A stretch of 64,000 nt of DNA from Muribaculaceae bacterium (GTDB taxonomy: Bacteria; Bacteroidota; Bacteroidia; Bacteroidales; Muribaculaceae). The notes beneath the pieces are model-generated. The model saw nothing but the letters and a program-made list of their open reading frames with translations. It had not been told where the DNA came from and searched no databases. Made by a program: the position numbers and the translations under genes. Positions 9,690-19,900 of this stretch are shown here, piece by piece; position 1 is the stretch's first letter, and each line of letters opens with the position of its first letter. The DNA is taken from the NCBI GenBank assembly GCA_017621225.1, contig JAGATN010000019.1, positions 1 to 64,000 on the forward strand. Reading direction: 5' to 3'.

Positions 9690-9726
9690 CATTGCCTCAA
9701 GCCCGACGATTATGCGAAACCGTCCG

Positions 9727-10983
9727 TCAAATGCGTAAGTCGTTGTTTGAATATCGCAACGCCAATCCTATGGCCTTGCCGAGAAGCGGCGGCACGGCGT
9801 TGCCTATCTGAACGAGCTGCTTGTTTTTCGTGCCCTCGAATATGAAATCGTCGGGAAACGACTGCAAACGAGCCATTTCGCGCGCCGTCAGCACACGCGG
9901 CAACTTAGGATGCACGTTTACGCCGCCGTGATTCTCCTTGATGGTGCATGAAGCCTCGTTCCACGGACACTTTTTCCACGCATCCGAATATCCCTTGTAC
10001 AAACTTTTCCCCTCCTCAAGCTCGAGCATGCGCCGGGCCATATCGGGCCGGTGGCGCGTAGCCACATGGTTGAATGCCGGATCATCGGGCCTGTCCATCA
10101 AATCGGCTATGGCGCTGCCGGTGGTCACATAGTCGGCAGGCTCAAGCAGCGGCTTTGGGTGATAGTTCTTCAGTCCGAGCCTATTGCCGATGAATATCAC
10201 GCGTTCGCGCTTCTGCGGCGTGAAGTAGTCGGCCGCACACAGCACCGCCACGTTCATTTCGTAGCCTATCGCCCTGAAATCGTCGATTATTTTCCGCTCC
10301 ACCTTACCGCCGAGCATGCTGCGCAAACCCTTCACGTTCTCGCACACCACGAAGTCGGGCTGCAGATGCTTCACTATGGCCACGAGCTCAAGGTAGAGCG
10401 AGTTGCGCGGATCGTCGACAATGCGATTGCCCGCCATGCTGAATCCCTGACATGGAAATCCGCCCGCCACCACGCTCAGATGCCTTCCGGCCAGCCTACG
10501 GGCCACCTCGTCGTAAAACCGACGCTTGTTTTCGGGCCTCTTTATGTCGCCGTTCACAAACGGATGGTCGAAGTTGCGCTCATACGTCATGCACGCCTCT
10601 TTGAAGAAGTCGAGCCCGCATATCCCCTCAAGCCCGGCCATCTCGAGCCCCTTGCTCAGCCCGCCGGCACCGCAAAACAGGTCGACAAACGTCATGGCCG
10701 AAGGCTCCACGGCGTTCCACGCTTCGGAAATGTCGATCCAGTTCACTTCGCCTTCCGGCATTTTCGGCGCTTTCACCGACATGCGTTTCGGCGCGTCAAA
10801 CAAGCTCGGCTGCACGGCCGATTTGTGCAGATTGCGGCGATAACGCCTCACGGCCGCGTCGGAAATCGCGTAACGCGTACCCGACTTCGAAGCCTCGAGA
10901 CTATTGCCGGCTATCAGCCGGCGAACGGCTTTCTGCGTCAAATCGAGCATTTCGGCCACTTGTGCTATGGTATATGTTTTCAT
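9727..10983 (-). CDS. Orphan C5-cytosine DNA methyltransferase with an N-terminal excisionase-type HTH
   Basis: This protein of 418 residues methylates cytosine at C5 in a sequence context that cannot be read from the gene. Canonical motifs are present in order: I FVDLFCGAGGLSKGLE, IV GGFPCQGFSMAG with the catalytic Cys, VI CENVKGL, VIII QKRERVIFIG and X QIGNAVPP. Residues 1-45 (YTIAQVAEMLDLTQKAVRRL) form a MerR/excisionase-like winged helix, an uncommon fusion that could let the enzyme bind a particular site or its own promoter. The longer frame to 11040 adds 19 unlikely residues, so the ATG at 10983 was chosen. No restriction endonuclease gene lies beside it, so it is an orphan methylase or part of the block formed with the next two genes. 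Confidence 0.9.
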   Translation of the reverse strand: MKTYTIAQVAEMLDLTQKAVRRLIAGNSLEASKSGTRYAISDAAVRRYRRNLHKSAVQPSLFDAPKRMSVKAPKMPEGEVNWIDISEAWNAVEPSAMTFVDLFCGAGGLSKGLEMAGLEGICGLDFFKEACMTYERNFDHPFVNGDIKRPENKRRFYDEVARRLAGRHLSVVAGGFPCQGFSMAGNRIVDDPRNSLYLELVAIVKHLQPDFVVCENVKGLRSMLGGKVERKIIDDFRAIGYEMNVAVLCAADYFTPQKRERVIFIGNRLGLKNYHPKPLLEPADYVTTGSAIADLMDRPDDPAFNHVATRHRPDMARRMLELEEGKSLYKGYSDAWKKCPWNEASCTIKENHGGVNVHPKLPRVLTAREMARLQSFPDDFIFEGTKNKQLVQIGNAVPPLLGKAIGLALRYSNNDLRI

Positions 10984-11015
10984 CGTCAATTGGGGCGAGG
11001 GGTGGATTGCTTCGA

Positions 11016-11023
11016 CAAAAATA
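11016..11023 (-). promoter_or_regulatory. Promoter -7 element for the DNA methyltransferase
   Basis: The minus strand reads TATTTTTG, which fits TAnnTTTG. It lies 33 bases upstream of the ATG at 10983. The -33 element is not evident. Confidence 0.4.
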
Positions 11024-11143
11024 TACAAAAACAACGACATTTGCCTTACCAGTGCTTTTTTTCATCGCCGACATTTTGTTAAAAATTCAATAGACGTATG
11101 CAGTTTCCATAGGCTACGTTATGTTAATTCGACAATATTGCAC

Positions 11144-11151
11144 TAATTTTG
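11144..11151 (+). promoter_or_regulatory. Promoter -7 element for metG
   Basis: TAATTTTG matches the Bacteroidetes -7 consensus. It lies 47 bases before the metG ATG, and the leader is AT-rich. Confidence 0.5.
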
Positions 11152-11198
11152 CGTTCATTAAACATTAAATTTAAAACCATATTTGTATTTTTTCGACG

Positions 11199-13241
11199 AT
11201 GGAAAAGAATTTCAAGCGAACCCTCATCACCACCGCTCTGCCATATGCCAACGGCCCGGTACACATAGGACATCTCGCCGGCGTTTACGTTCCCGCCGAC
11301 ATATACGCCCGCTACTTGCGATTGAAGGGCGAGGACGTAATAATGATAGGCGGCAGCGACGAGCATGGAGTGCCCATAACCATCAAAGCACGCAAGGAAG
11401 GCGTCACGCCGCAGGACATCGTCGACCGCTACCACACCATCATCAAAGACTCGATGAAGGGCCTCGGCATTTCATTCGACATATATTCACGCACCACCTC
11501 CGACATACACAACGCCACGGCAAGCGAATTTTTCCGCCGTCTGTACGACAACGGACAGTTTGAGGTAAAGACCTCTCTGCAGCCCTACGATGCCGAAGCA
11601 GGCGAATTTCTCGCCGACCGCTACGTGAAGGGCACCTGCCCGCATTGCGGCAACGAGGATGCCTACGGCGACCAATGCGAGGCGTGCGGCTCGTCGCTCA
11701 ACACCACCGACCTCATCAATCCGCGCTCCATGCTGACCTCGTCGCCCGTGAGCTGGAAAGAGACGTCGCACTGGTATCTGCCGCTCGACAAATGGCAGGA
11801 GCGCCTGAGCAACTGGATTCTGAAAGATCACACCGAGTGGAAAAGCAACGTTTACGGACAGTGTAAGTCATGGCTCGACATGGGCTTGCAGCCTCGTGCC
11901 GTGAGCCGCGACCTCAACTGGGGCGTGCCGGTGCCGGTAGAGGGCGCCGAGGGCAAGGTGCTTTACGTGTGGTTTGACGCTCCGATAGGCTACATATCGA
12001 ACACCAAGGAGCTTCTGCCCGACACGTGGGAGCGTTACTGGAAAGACCCCGAAACGCGCATGATACACTTCATAGGCAAGGACAACATAGTGTTTCACTG
12101 CATAGTGTTCCCCGCCATGCTTATGGCTTACGGCGACGGATTCAATCTGCCCGACAACGTGCCCGCCAACGAGTTCCTCAACCTCGAGGGCGACAAGATT
12201 TCGACGTCGCGCAACTGGGCCGTATGGCTGCACGAATACCTCGTCGACTTCCCCGGCAAGCAGGACGTGCTCCGATACGTGCTTACAGCAAACGCCCCCG
12301 AAACCAAGGACAACGACTTTACCTGGACCGACTTCCAGGCGCGCAACAACAATGAGCTCGTAGCGATACTCGGCAACTTCGTAAACCGCGCCATAGTGCT
12401 TACCCACAAATACTTCGACGGACGCATGCCGCAAGCCGGCACGCTCGAACCCGTCGACGAAGCCCTGACGGCCGACATCAAGCGCATCAAGGAGCAGCTG
12501 TCGCAAAACCTCGACACGTTCCATTTCCGCGAAGCGCTGAAAGATGCCATGGAGCTGGCACGAATCGGCAACAAATACCTTCAGGAAACCGAACCGTGGA
12601 AAGTGGCGAAAACCGATATGGACCGCGTGGCCACGATACTCAACCTCGCCATAAACCTCTGCGCCGACATAGCAGTGGCATTCGAGCCTTTCATGCCCTT
12701 CATGGCCGAAAAGCTCTGCAAAATGCTGTCGATCGACATGCCCCGATGGACCGACCTGGGCAATGGCAACCTCGTGGCTCCCGGCACCGCACTCGGACAA
12801 CCCGAACTGCTGTTCGAGAAGATTGACGACGCCGCCATACAGGCACAATTGCAGCGCCTCGACCGCATAAAGAAGGAGAATCAGATCAAGAATTTCCGTC
12901 CCGAACCGCAAGCGCCCGACGTAGACTTCGACACCTTCATGAAGGCCGACCTGCGCGTGGGCACGGTGCTCGAGTGCACGAAAGTGCCCAAAGCCGACAA
13001 GCTGCTCAAATTTCTCATCGACGACGGCATGCAGAAGCGCACCATAGTGTCGGGAATAGCCAAGCATTACGATCCGGCCGACCTCGTGGGCAAGCAGGTG
13101 TGCTTCATCGCCAACCTGCCGCCGCGCAAGCTCAAAGGCATCGAGTCGCAAGGCATGATACTGTCGGCCGTTAACGCCGACGGCTCGCTCGTGGTCATAA
13201 GCCCGTCGGCCAATGTGGTTCCGGGAGCAAAGATAAGCTGA
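11199..13241 (+). CDS. metG: Methionyl-tRNA synthetase with C-terminal tRNA-binding domain
   Basis: MetG charges tRNA(Met) with methionine. The 680-residue protein begins with the class I signature region [15 protein letters not shown]. It has a zinc knuckle of four cysteines ([18 protein letters not shown], about residues 147-164). The KMSKS loop appears as GDKISTSRN near residue 330. The anticodon-binding helical domain follows. The last 110 residues ([24 protein letters not shown]) are the Trbp111-like domain that dimerises the enzyme and binds tRNA. Length and architecture are normal for Bacteroidetes. asnA-type asparaginase follows 50 bases later on the same strand. Confidence 0.97.
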   Translation: MEKNFKRTLITTALPYANGPVHIGHLAGVYVPADIYARYLRLKGEDVIMIGGSDEHGVPITIKARKEGVTPQDIVDRYHTIIKDSMKGLGISFDIYSRTTSDIHNATASEFFRRLYDNGQFEVKTSLQPYDAEAGEFLADRYVKGTCPHCGNEDAYGDQCEACGSSLNTTDLINPRSMLTSSPVSWKETSHWYLPLDKWQERLSNWILKDHTEWKSNVYGQCKSWLDMGLQPRAVSRDLNWGVPVPVEGAEGKVLYVWFDAPIGYISNTKELLPDTWERYWKDPETRMIHFIGKDNIVFHCIVFPAMLMAYGDGFNLPDNVPANEFLNLEGDKISTSRNWAVWLHEYLVDFPGKQDVLRYVLTANAPETKDNDFTWTDFQARNNNELVAILGNFVNRAIVLTHKYFDGRMPQAGTLEPVDEALTADIKRIKEQLSQNLDTFHFREALKDAMELARIGNKYLQETEPWKVAKTDMDRVATILNLAINLCADIAVAFEPFMPFMAEKLCKMLSIDMPRWTDLGNGNLVAPGTALGQPELLFEKIDDAAIQAQLQRLDRIKKENQIKNFRPEPQAPDVDFDTFMKADLRVGTVLECTKVPKADKLLKFLIDDGMQKRTIVSGIAKHYDPADLVGKQVCFIANLPPRKLKGIESQGMILSAVNADGSLVVISPSANVVPGAKIS

Positions 13242-13291
13242 CGCGATGCACCCCGTTCACACACCCTCACCGCAACCATACATCAAAGCTT

Positions 13292-14332
13292 ATGAATCTC
13301 GACCGTAAACCCCGCATACTGATCATATACACCGGCGGAACGATCGGAATGATAGAAGATTCCGAAACGGCCACCCTGAAGCCGTTTGACTTCACGCATC
13401 TCATCGACAACGTGCCGAAAATAAAGAAGCTCAACTTCGACATCGAAAACGTTTCGCTGACTCCCCCCATCGACTCGAGCGACATGGACCCGGCCCACTG
13501 GGTGCAGATAGCAAAGACCATCGAGGAGCATTACCTGATATTCGACGGATTCGTGGTGCTGCACGGCACCGACACGATGGCCTACACCGCTTCGGCGCTG
13601 TCGTTCATGCTCGAAAACCTCTCCAAGCCGGTAATAATCACCGGCTCGCAGCTGCCGATAGGCGAAGTGCGCACCGACGGTGAAGAAAACCTCATCACGG
13701 CGCTGCAGATAGCGGCTGCCGTAAACAGCCAGGGAAGCCCCATGGTGCAGGAGGTGGCCATTCTGTTTGAAAACTATCTGTGGCGCGGAAACCGCTCGAC
13801 AAAGATGAGCGCCGACAACTTCAACGCCTTCAAGAGCAACAACTACCCTCCGCTCGCAAAGATAGGCCTTGGCATACACTTCAACGAAGAAGCGCTGTTC
13901 AGGCTCCCCAACCGCGACCGCCGGCTCAAGGTGCACTACGACCTCGACTCCGACGTGATGTTCATCGACCTCTTTCCGGGGCTCACCGAAGCCACCCTGC
14001 GCCATCAGCTGTCGACTCCCGGCATAAAAGGGATAGTGCTGAAGACCTACGGTGCCGGAAACGGCCCGACGGCAGGCTGGTTTACCGATGCCATACGCGA
14101 GGCCGTAAATCGCGGCATAGTGATACTCAACGTGACGCAGTGCGTGAACGGCGGCGTGCACAAAATATACGCCGCAGGCGACTCTCTCGCCGCCTCCGGG
14201 GCCATTTCGGGCCACGACATAACGGCCGAAGCCGCCATCACCAAGATGATGCACCTGCTCGGCCTCGATTACAGCATAGCGGAGATACGACGCAACTTCG
14301 ACCATTCACTGTGCGGCGAAGTAACGGTGTGA
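13292..14332 (+). CDS. ansA: Type I (cytosolic) L-asparaginase
   Basis: The enzyme hydrolyses asparagine to aspartate and ammonia. The 346-residue protein opens with IYTGGTIGMIED, carrying the first catalytic Thr. HGTDTMAYTASAL near residue 90 carries the second catalytic Thr-Asp pair, and ITGSQLPIGEVRTDGEEN lies near residue 115. There is no signal peptide, so it is the cytosolic type I form. It ends just before a strong palindromic terminator and is convergent with the first Sus lipoprotein gene. The 50-base spacing after metG allows cotranscription. Confidence 0.93.
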   Translation: MNLDRKPRILIIYTGGTIGMIEDSETATLKPFDFTHLIDNVPKIKKLNFDIENVSLTPPIDSSDMDPAHWVQIAKTIEEHYLIFDGFVVLHGTDTMAYTASALSFMLENLSKPVIITGSQLPIGEVRTDGEENLITALQIAAAVNSQGSPMVQEVAILFENYLWRGNRSTKMSADNFNAFKSNNYPPLAKIGLGIHFNEEALFRLPNRDRRLKVHYDLDSDVMFIDLFPGLTEATLRHQLSTPGIKGIVLKTYGAGNGPTAGWFTDAIREAVNRGIVILNVTQCVNGGVHKIYAAGDSLAASGAISGHDITAEAAITKMMHLLGLDYSIAEIRRNFDHSLCGEVTV

Positions 14333-14385
14333 CGGTGTGATGCCTCGGCCATCACCAAGCCACCGTTTCCAAATATCTAAAGACA

Positions 14386-14425
14386 CGGCTCCCCGTCAGG
14401 ATATCCTGACGGGGAGCCGCTTTAT
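14386..14425. terminator. Perfect 34-bp palindrome, bidirectional terminator
   Basis: Bases 14386-14419 form a perfect palindrome with 17-base arms (CGGCTCCCCGTCAGGAT and its complement) and no unpaired centre. It lies between two convergent genes and is followed by CTTTAT. The position and strong GC stem fit an intrinsic terminator for both ansA and the minus-strand lipoprotein operon. Confidence 0.75.
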
Positions 14426-14449
14426 GTAGTCAATCGTATGTCTCAGCGA

Positions 14450-15343
14450 TTATTTAGCCATCGACATCTTGACATAGCTGAACCAGTTGTAGCCATTAAA
14501 CTTGCCATTGTCGAACAGGAAGCCATAGAACTTGGTAGCCGGGTCGAACGTGATGTTCTTGAACGTGCTGTCCCAATGAGCCACCGCGCTACCGTCGAAT
14601 ACAGCGTACCCGTCGGCTGCGGTACCCAAAACGATGTCGCATATGCCTACGTCACCGAAGTCTACGCCTTCGGCTATTATCTGACCGTAGGGGAATTCGA
14701 GATAGCCCTCCTTAGTGGTGAGGTCGAAGTGATAGAGCACTGCCGCGCTAACCCAGTTGTAACCCTGCCAACCGTTCAGGTAAAGCACGTTGTTATAGTC
14801 AGGATCGGCATCGTCGGCTGCGCCGGTCATGGTCACGTTGGTGCTTTGTTCCACGCCCTTGTTGTTAGAGTACTTGAATGTCCACTTACCTTGCAGCTTT
14901 TCGTAGAATTCAGAGTCGCTGTCCTTGATGGTAACCAAAGTAGAGGGCTGTCCGATGGTAGCGCCCTTGCATTCGGTAATTACTATCTGGAACTGGCGGG
15001 GATCGTTGATCAGGTCGCCGTCGTCGATAGTGTTCACTTCAACGTTCACCGACTTCACACCGGCGGGAATGTTGAGGTTTTTGGTAGTGATTACGTAGTG
15101 TTCGTTTTCAACGGCTACCGATGAGCCAACCGTTTCCACGGCAATGGTCACCGATATGGGGCCGTTAGCTTCGCCGGTCACCACCACGGGCACGTCGAAA
15201 AGGCCCTTCGTTTCCTTTACGCTCATTTCGGGGTTGAGCATGCCTACCGATACACCCGAAGCGCTGTTGAAATCGTCATCGTCCGAGCAGGCCGTCATTG
15301 CGACGGCTGCCAGAGCGATTGTGAATAATTTATATAATTTCAT
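14450..15343 (-). CDS. Sus-locus surface lipoprotein with a Calx-beta-like domain
   Basis: The 297-residue protein has a lipoprotein signal peptide ending in AVAMTACSDDDD. The acid-rich segment after Cys resembles the Bacteroidetes lipoprotein export signal, so it is probably on the outer surface. Residues 30-140 look like a Calx-beta or BACON-type beta-sandwich. Residues 145-297 form a second beta domain with LQGKWTFKYS and several Trp/Tyr residues that could bind ligand. It is the third gene of the operon susC-susD-lipoprotein on the minus strand, 34 bases after susD. A role as an accessory ligand-binding lipoprotein of the importer is inferred from position. Confidence 0.75.
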   Translation of the reverse strand: MKLYKLFTIALAAVAMTACSDDDDFNSASGVSVGMLNPEMSVKETKGLFDVPVVVTGEANGPISVTIAVETVGSSVAVENEHYVITTKNLNIPAGVKSVNVEVNTIDDGDLINDPRQFQIVITECKGATIGQPSTLVTIKDSDSEFYEKLQGKWTFKYSNNKGVEQSTNVTMTGAADDADPDYNNVLYLNGWQGYNWVSAAVLYHFDLTTKEGYLEFPYGQIIAEGVDFGDVGICDIVLGTAADGYAVFDGSAVAHWDSTFKNITFDPATKFYGFLFDNGKFNGYNWFSYVKMSMAK

Positions 15344-15377
15344 GATTGTTTATTCGTTAATAGGTGACACACACAAA

Positions 15378-16907
15378 TTAATAACCGGGGTTCTGTTGAC
15401 CCTTGAGCTGCGGATTTATATCCATTTCGTCAGCGGGGATGGGCCATACGTAACGGTAGTCATTTGCTTCGTAGCGCACCGACATGCCGGCACGAACGAG
15501 CACGCTTTCGAGATCGGGATTGACATACTCATACGAAGCGTCGCGAGTAAATCCGAGGCCCCAGCGACGAAGGTCGCTCATACGGAAGCCTTCGCCGATG
15601 AGCTCCTTGGAGCGTTCGGCACGAACGGCATCCATGATGGCAGATGCATTGTAGTTGGCATCTTCATAACCTTCGATACGAGCAGCGCGGAGTGCGTTGA
15701 GGTAGCGGTTGGCATCGGCCACTTTGCCGTCGGCGGCAGCCGCTTCGGCAGCGATGAGGTATATTTCGCTCAAGCGGAAGGGTTTCGGCTTGTTCTTGCG
15801 ATAGTTGATGCCCGAGCCCACGAGATCGGGGTTGCCCGGATACTTATAGAACACGTAGCTGGGATAGTTGCCGCCTTCGATGGTGAGCTTCCATACGGTG
15901 AAGAACAGGTCGAAGCGAATGTCGCCTTCATCGTAGGCCATGAGAGTGGTCTGCGAGGGGATGTAGTCGGAGCTGGTGACATCCTGATACGAAATCCATG
16001 AATTCGAAGTGTTGCCTATCGAACCCGATTCGCTCGAATCGACGAAGGGCACGAATATCAGCTCGTCAGATTCGTCATACACCCACATGTCGGCATAAGC
16101 GTCGCCTTTGGCAAGCTTGAAGGGGCTGTTGTTGATGAAATCGTTGGCAATGCTCATGGCCGAAGCGTAGTCGGCGGTATGGAGGGCAATACGAGCCTTG
16201 AGGGCCTTTACGGTCCAGGTGCTCAGATATGAAGCGTTGGGAGCAAGGTTTTCCTTGTGATCCACCTCATAGTCGGCAAGCGCCTTCATGGCCACGTCGA
16301 GGTCGTCGTTGATCAGCTTGAGGGTTTCGTCCATCGTCGAACGGCCGGGATACGAACCGGTAAGGCCGGTAGGATTGAAGACGGTGACGAGGGGCAAACC
16401 GAGAGCAGGCTGCGAACCGCGTTCGGCAGTGTAAGCCTGGCAGAAGTGATCCATCATGTAGAAGTAGTAGTATGCGCGGGCAAAGTGAGCTTCGCCGATG
16501 TAGCGCTCAACGGCCAGACGGTCGTCTTCGGTCAGCGTACCGCTTGCCAGTATGGCTTCGGCCTTGCCGAGGAAGTAGTTGACGCTGGCTATGCGGCCAT
16601 AAAGGCCGGCCCAGATGTCCTTAATGTCGCCGTTGCTCGAGCTGATGTTGCCGTTGGCAAGCACACCCATGCGGTTACCGTTGGAGATGAGACCGTTGAA
16701 TTGGTCCATCTGCATTTCGGTATTTGTGATCCAACCTCCGGCGCCCATGCTACGAATGCTGCTGTATATACCGTTGCGGAATCGGAAACAGTCGTTGGCC
16801 GATTCAATTGCAGTGCTGTCGTCCAATTTTCCGGCGGGACTCAGATCCATGTCGCATGAAGTGAGGGTGCCGCACAGCACAAGGAGTGATAATAATATTT
16901 TTTTCAT
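15378..16907 (-). CDS. SusD/RagB-family surface lipoprotein (first Sus locus)
   Basis: SusD-like proteins form the lid over their SusC barrel and capture the nutrient. The 509-residue protein has the lipoprotein signal MKKILLSLLVLCGTLTSC. The TPR-like helical core includes AHFARAYYYFYMMDHF near residue 140, and the C-terminal SusD motif RNKPKPFRLSEIYLIAAEAA is near residue 375, followed by ELIGEGFRMSDLRRW. It lies 23 bases after its susC gene. The ligand cannot be deduced; no glycoside hydrolase is in this operon. Confidence 0.92.
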   Translation of the reverse strand: MKKILLSLLVLCGTLTSCDMDLSPAGKLDDSTAIESANDCFRFRNGIYSSIRSMGAGGWITNTEMQMDQFNGLISNGNRMGVLANGNISSSNGDIKDIWAGLYGRIASVNYFLGKAEAILASGTLTEDDRLAVERYIGEAHFARAYYYFYMMDHFCQAYTAERGSQPALGLPLVTVFNPTGLTGSYPGRSTMDETLKLINDDLDVAMKALADYEVDHKENLAPNASYLSTWTVKALKARIALHTADYASAMSIANDFINNSPFKLAKGDAYADMWVYDESDELIFVPFVDSSESGSIGNTSNSWISYQDVTSSDYIPSQTTLMAYDEGDIRFDLFFTVWKLTIEGGNYPSYVFYKYPGNPDLVGSGINYRKNKPKPFRLSEIYLIAAEAAAADGKVADANRYLNALRAARIEGYEDANYNASAIMDAVRAERSKELIGEGFRMSDLRRWGLGFTRDASYEYVNPDLESVLVRAGMSVRYEANDYRYVWPIPADEMDINPQLKGQQNPGY

Positions 16908-16930
16908 AATCTATTTGCGCGTATCTTAAT

Positions 16931-19900
16931 TTAGAATGTAACTTCAACACCGAATTCATACTGACGGGTATTCGGGTAGCGGAAAAGAACCAAGTTTGAT
17001 TCCGGTTCCGGGTCATAACCGGTGAAGTTTGTAAACGTCAAGAGGTTGCGGCCGGTGAAATGGAAGGCGATGCCTGCCATGTCGAGCTTATTCATGATGC
17101 TTCTGGGCAATGAATACTGGAGCGTAACGTTCTTCATACGCAAGAACGAAGCGTTTTCGAGGAATCGGGTATCGAATTCGATGGCTTCGCTCGGACCGGG
17201 GATGTCGGTGATGTCGCCGGGCTTGGTCCATACGTTGAGCATTTCGACCATCTGGTTGATCGACGTTGCGTTGGCGGCGTTGCGAATGAACATAAGGTCG
17301 TTGTTGACAAGATATTTCTTGCCCTGCCATGCGAAGTCGGTGCGCAATGACAAGTCTTTCCAGCGGAGGTCGAAGCCGAAGCCGCCCGAGAGAGGAGCAT
17401 ACTGGCTCTTGTTCATCACCTTGGCGTCGCGTTCTTCGTTGAAGGTCTTGGTGAGGTTACCGTTGCAGTCAACCCACATCTGCTTACCGTCGGTGGGATC
17501 GACGCCGGCATATTCAACCATGTAGAACTGGCCTACCGATTTACCTATTTCATACGAAGTCAGGTAGTTGGGCATAGGATACGACGTTTTGCCGTTAAAC
17601 AGCTCGGTAACCTTGTTCTTATTGTAGTTCATGTTTGCGCGAACGCCTACATACCAGTCTTTCGACTTGTAGATGGCTGCATTGAGGTCGATGTCGATAC
17701 CGGTGTTGGTCATCGAGCCGATGTTGCCCGAACCTTCCGAGAAACCGGTAGTGTAGCTGTAAGGAATGTCGAGGAGCATGTCGCAAGTCTTCTTGTGGTA
17801 GAAGTCGATTTCACCCGTCAGGTGATCGAAGATGCCGAATGCCAGACCGAAGTCATAGCCCTTTACGGTTTCCCACTTGAGGTCGTAGTTGGGAGCCTGC
17901 GAGATGCCGAGCGAACCGTTTCCGTTGTAGATTGAGCCTGAAGCTATGAGGCCGAAGTAAGTGTAGTCGTCGATACCCGAGTTACCTGCCGTACCGTAGC
18001 TGGCGCGCAACTGGAGTTTGTCGAGCCAAGTGTAATCCTTGAAGAATTCTTCGCTCTTCATGTTCCACATGGCACCAATCGACCAGAAGTTCGACCAACG
18101 CGATCTGGGAGCGAACTTCGAGCTGCCGTCGCGACGGAACGAACCGTCGAAGAAGTAGCGTTCGTCGTAGTTGTAACTTGCGTTAACGAAGTAAGAGTTC
18201 ATTGTCGATTCCGAGATGCTCTGGCCTACGCCGCTCATCTTCACTTCCGTACCGTTGGTAAGAAGCATCTGGCGCGGGTCGGTCTGACCTTCGGTGGCAA
18301 TGCTGAACTGATTGTTCTTCGAAATTATCGATTCCTGACCAACGAGAGCGGTGATGTTGTGCACGTCGTTGAGCGAGAAGCGATATTCGGCGGTGTTGGT
18401 ATAAGTAAACTGATAGTAGCGCTGGAAAGATTCGCTGCGGCGGCCGCTGAAGTCGAGCACACCGTCGGTGGGGCTCATCGGAGTTCCCGAGAGGTGAGTG
18501 TCGGGGCGAACGGCAGTGTTGCGGTAGTCGTAACCGGTAACGGCCTGCTGAGCCTTGAAGGTCAAGCCCTTGATGGGATTGATGGTTTCATACATATTGA
18601 CCGTGGCGGTAAGGTTGCTGCGGTTTGAGGGCTGATACGACATAAGCGTAACGGGGTTCCACATACCTGAGTAGTGGTAGAAGTCGGCCTTTTCGCCCCA
18701 CTGTATGTTGCCGCCTTCATCCACCGTATAATAATAAGGTGAGTCGTACGGCATGAGCTTACGTGCGCCGAACACAGGGTTGTTCGCGTTGTTATAGTTG
18801 CCCGACGAGTTGAAGCCGTTGGTTTCGTAGCCGGTGAAACCGAGGTTGGTCTGGATGCCGGCGCTGAACCAGTCGTTGACCTTCGCGTCGATGCTCGAAC
18901 GGAGCGTTTCGCGGTGCATGCCCGACGAAGCTATCAGACCGTTCTGATCGTAGTGCTGGAGCGAGATGTAGTAACGCACTCTGTCGCTACCGCCCGAAGC
19001 GGCACCCTCTATCGAGTAGAGCAGAGCGGCGTTGTCGAATATCTCGTCGCGCCAGTTGGTCGAGATGTTATACTTGTTGATGGCATCGAGAGCGCCCTTG
19101 TCTACGATGGGCTGGTTGATCTTGTTACGGAATTCGAGATACTGCTTCGAGTTCATCATCGTTATCTGGTCTTCGACGAGCGACGACCATCCGACGTTTG
19201 CACGAACGGTAACGCGACCCTTCTGACCCAGCTTACCTTTCTTGGTGGTGATCACGATAACGCCGTTGGCTGCACGTGAACCGTAAATGGCCGTAGCTGC
19301 GGCATCCTTGAGCACCGTGGTGCTTTCGATGTCGTTGGGGTTGAGGGTTGTGAATATCGACGAAGATGTAGGAGCGCCATCGAGAATGAACAACGGAGTG
19401 TTTGAAGCATCGATGGAGTTTACACCACGTATACGTATCGACGAAGGAACTGCCGAGGGGTCACCCGAGCTTGACAAAATCGAAAGACCTGCCACCTGAC
19501 CCTGAAGTGCATCGACGAAGGTGGTCGAAGGCTTGTTTTCGAAAGCTTTCTCGCTGACCACGGCCACCGAACCTACCACCGAACCGAGTTTGCGGCCCGT
19601 ACCGTAACCGGTAACCACCACTTCTTCGAGACGACTGTCGGAAGCTTTGAGTCGCACTTCCATATCCTGGCTTACGGGGAGCGTCACGCTCTCGTAACCC
19701 ACATAAGAAACCTTTACTTCCTTTACCGAAGCGGGTATACGCAACGAGAAGTGACCATCAGCGTCGGTCACTACTGCCGATGCGCTGCCCGAAGGGAGCG
19801 GAAGCACTGTTGCGCCGATGAGCGGTTCGCCATCGGCATCGCTGAGCACCGTGCCTCGAATTGTGCGCGTCTGAGCTGAAGCACACATCGCTACCGACAC

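Noticed and set aside
5315..10983. Prophage
   Set aside because: Only the terminase-like gene is clearly phage-derived. No integrase, portal, capsid, tail or lysis gene lies in the 5.7 kb, and the flanks are housekeeping genes.
10051..11082. 343-codon open frame on the plus strand opposite the methylase
   Set aside because: It is antisense to a gene with all C5-methylase motifs, and the translation shows no domain.
11868..13151. 427-codon open frame on the minus strand opposite metG
   Set aside because: It is a mirror frame of metG with Val/His/Glu-biased composition and no recognisable domain.
13283..14305. 340-codon open frame on the minus strand opposite ansA
   Set aside because: Antisense shadow; ansA carries the catalytic motifs on the other strand.
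14438..16001. Two plus-strand open frames opposite the first lipoprotein and susD
   Set aside because: Both are antisense to genes with clear lipoprotein signals and SusD motifs.
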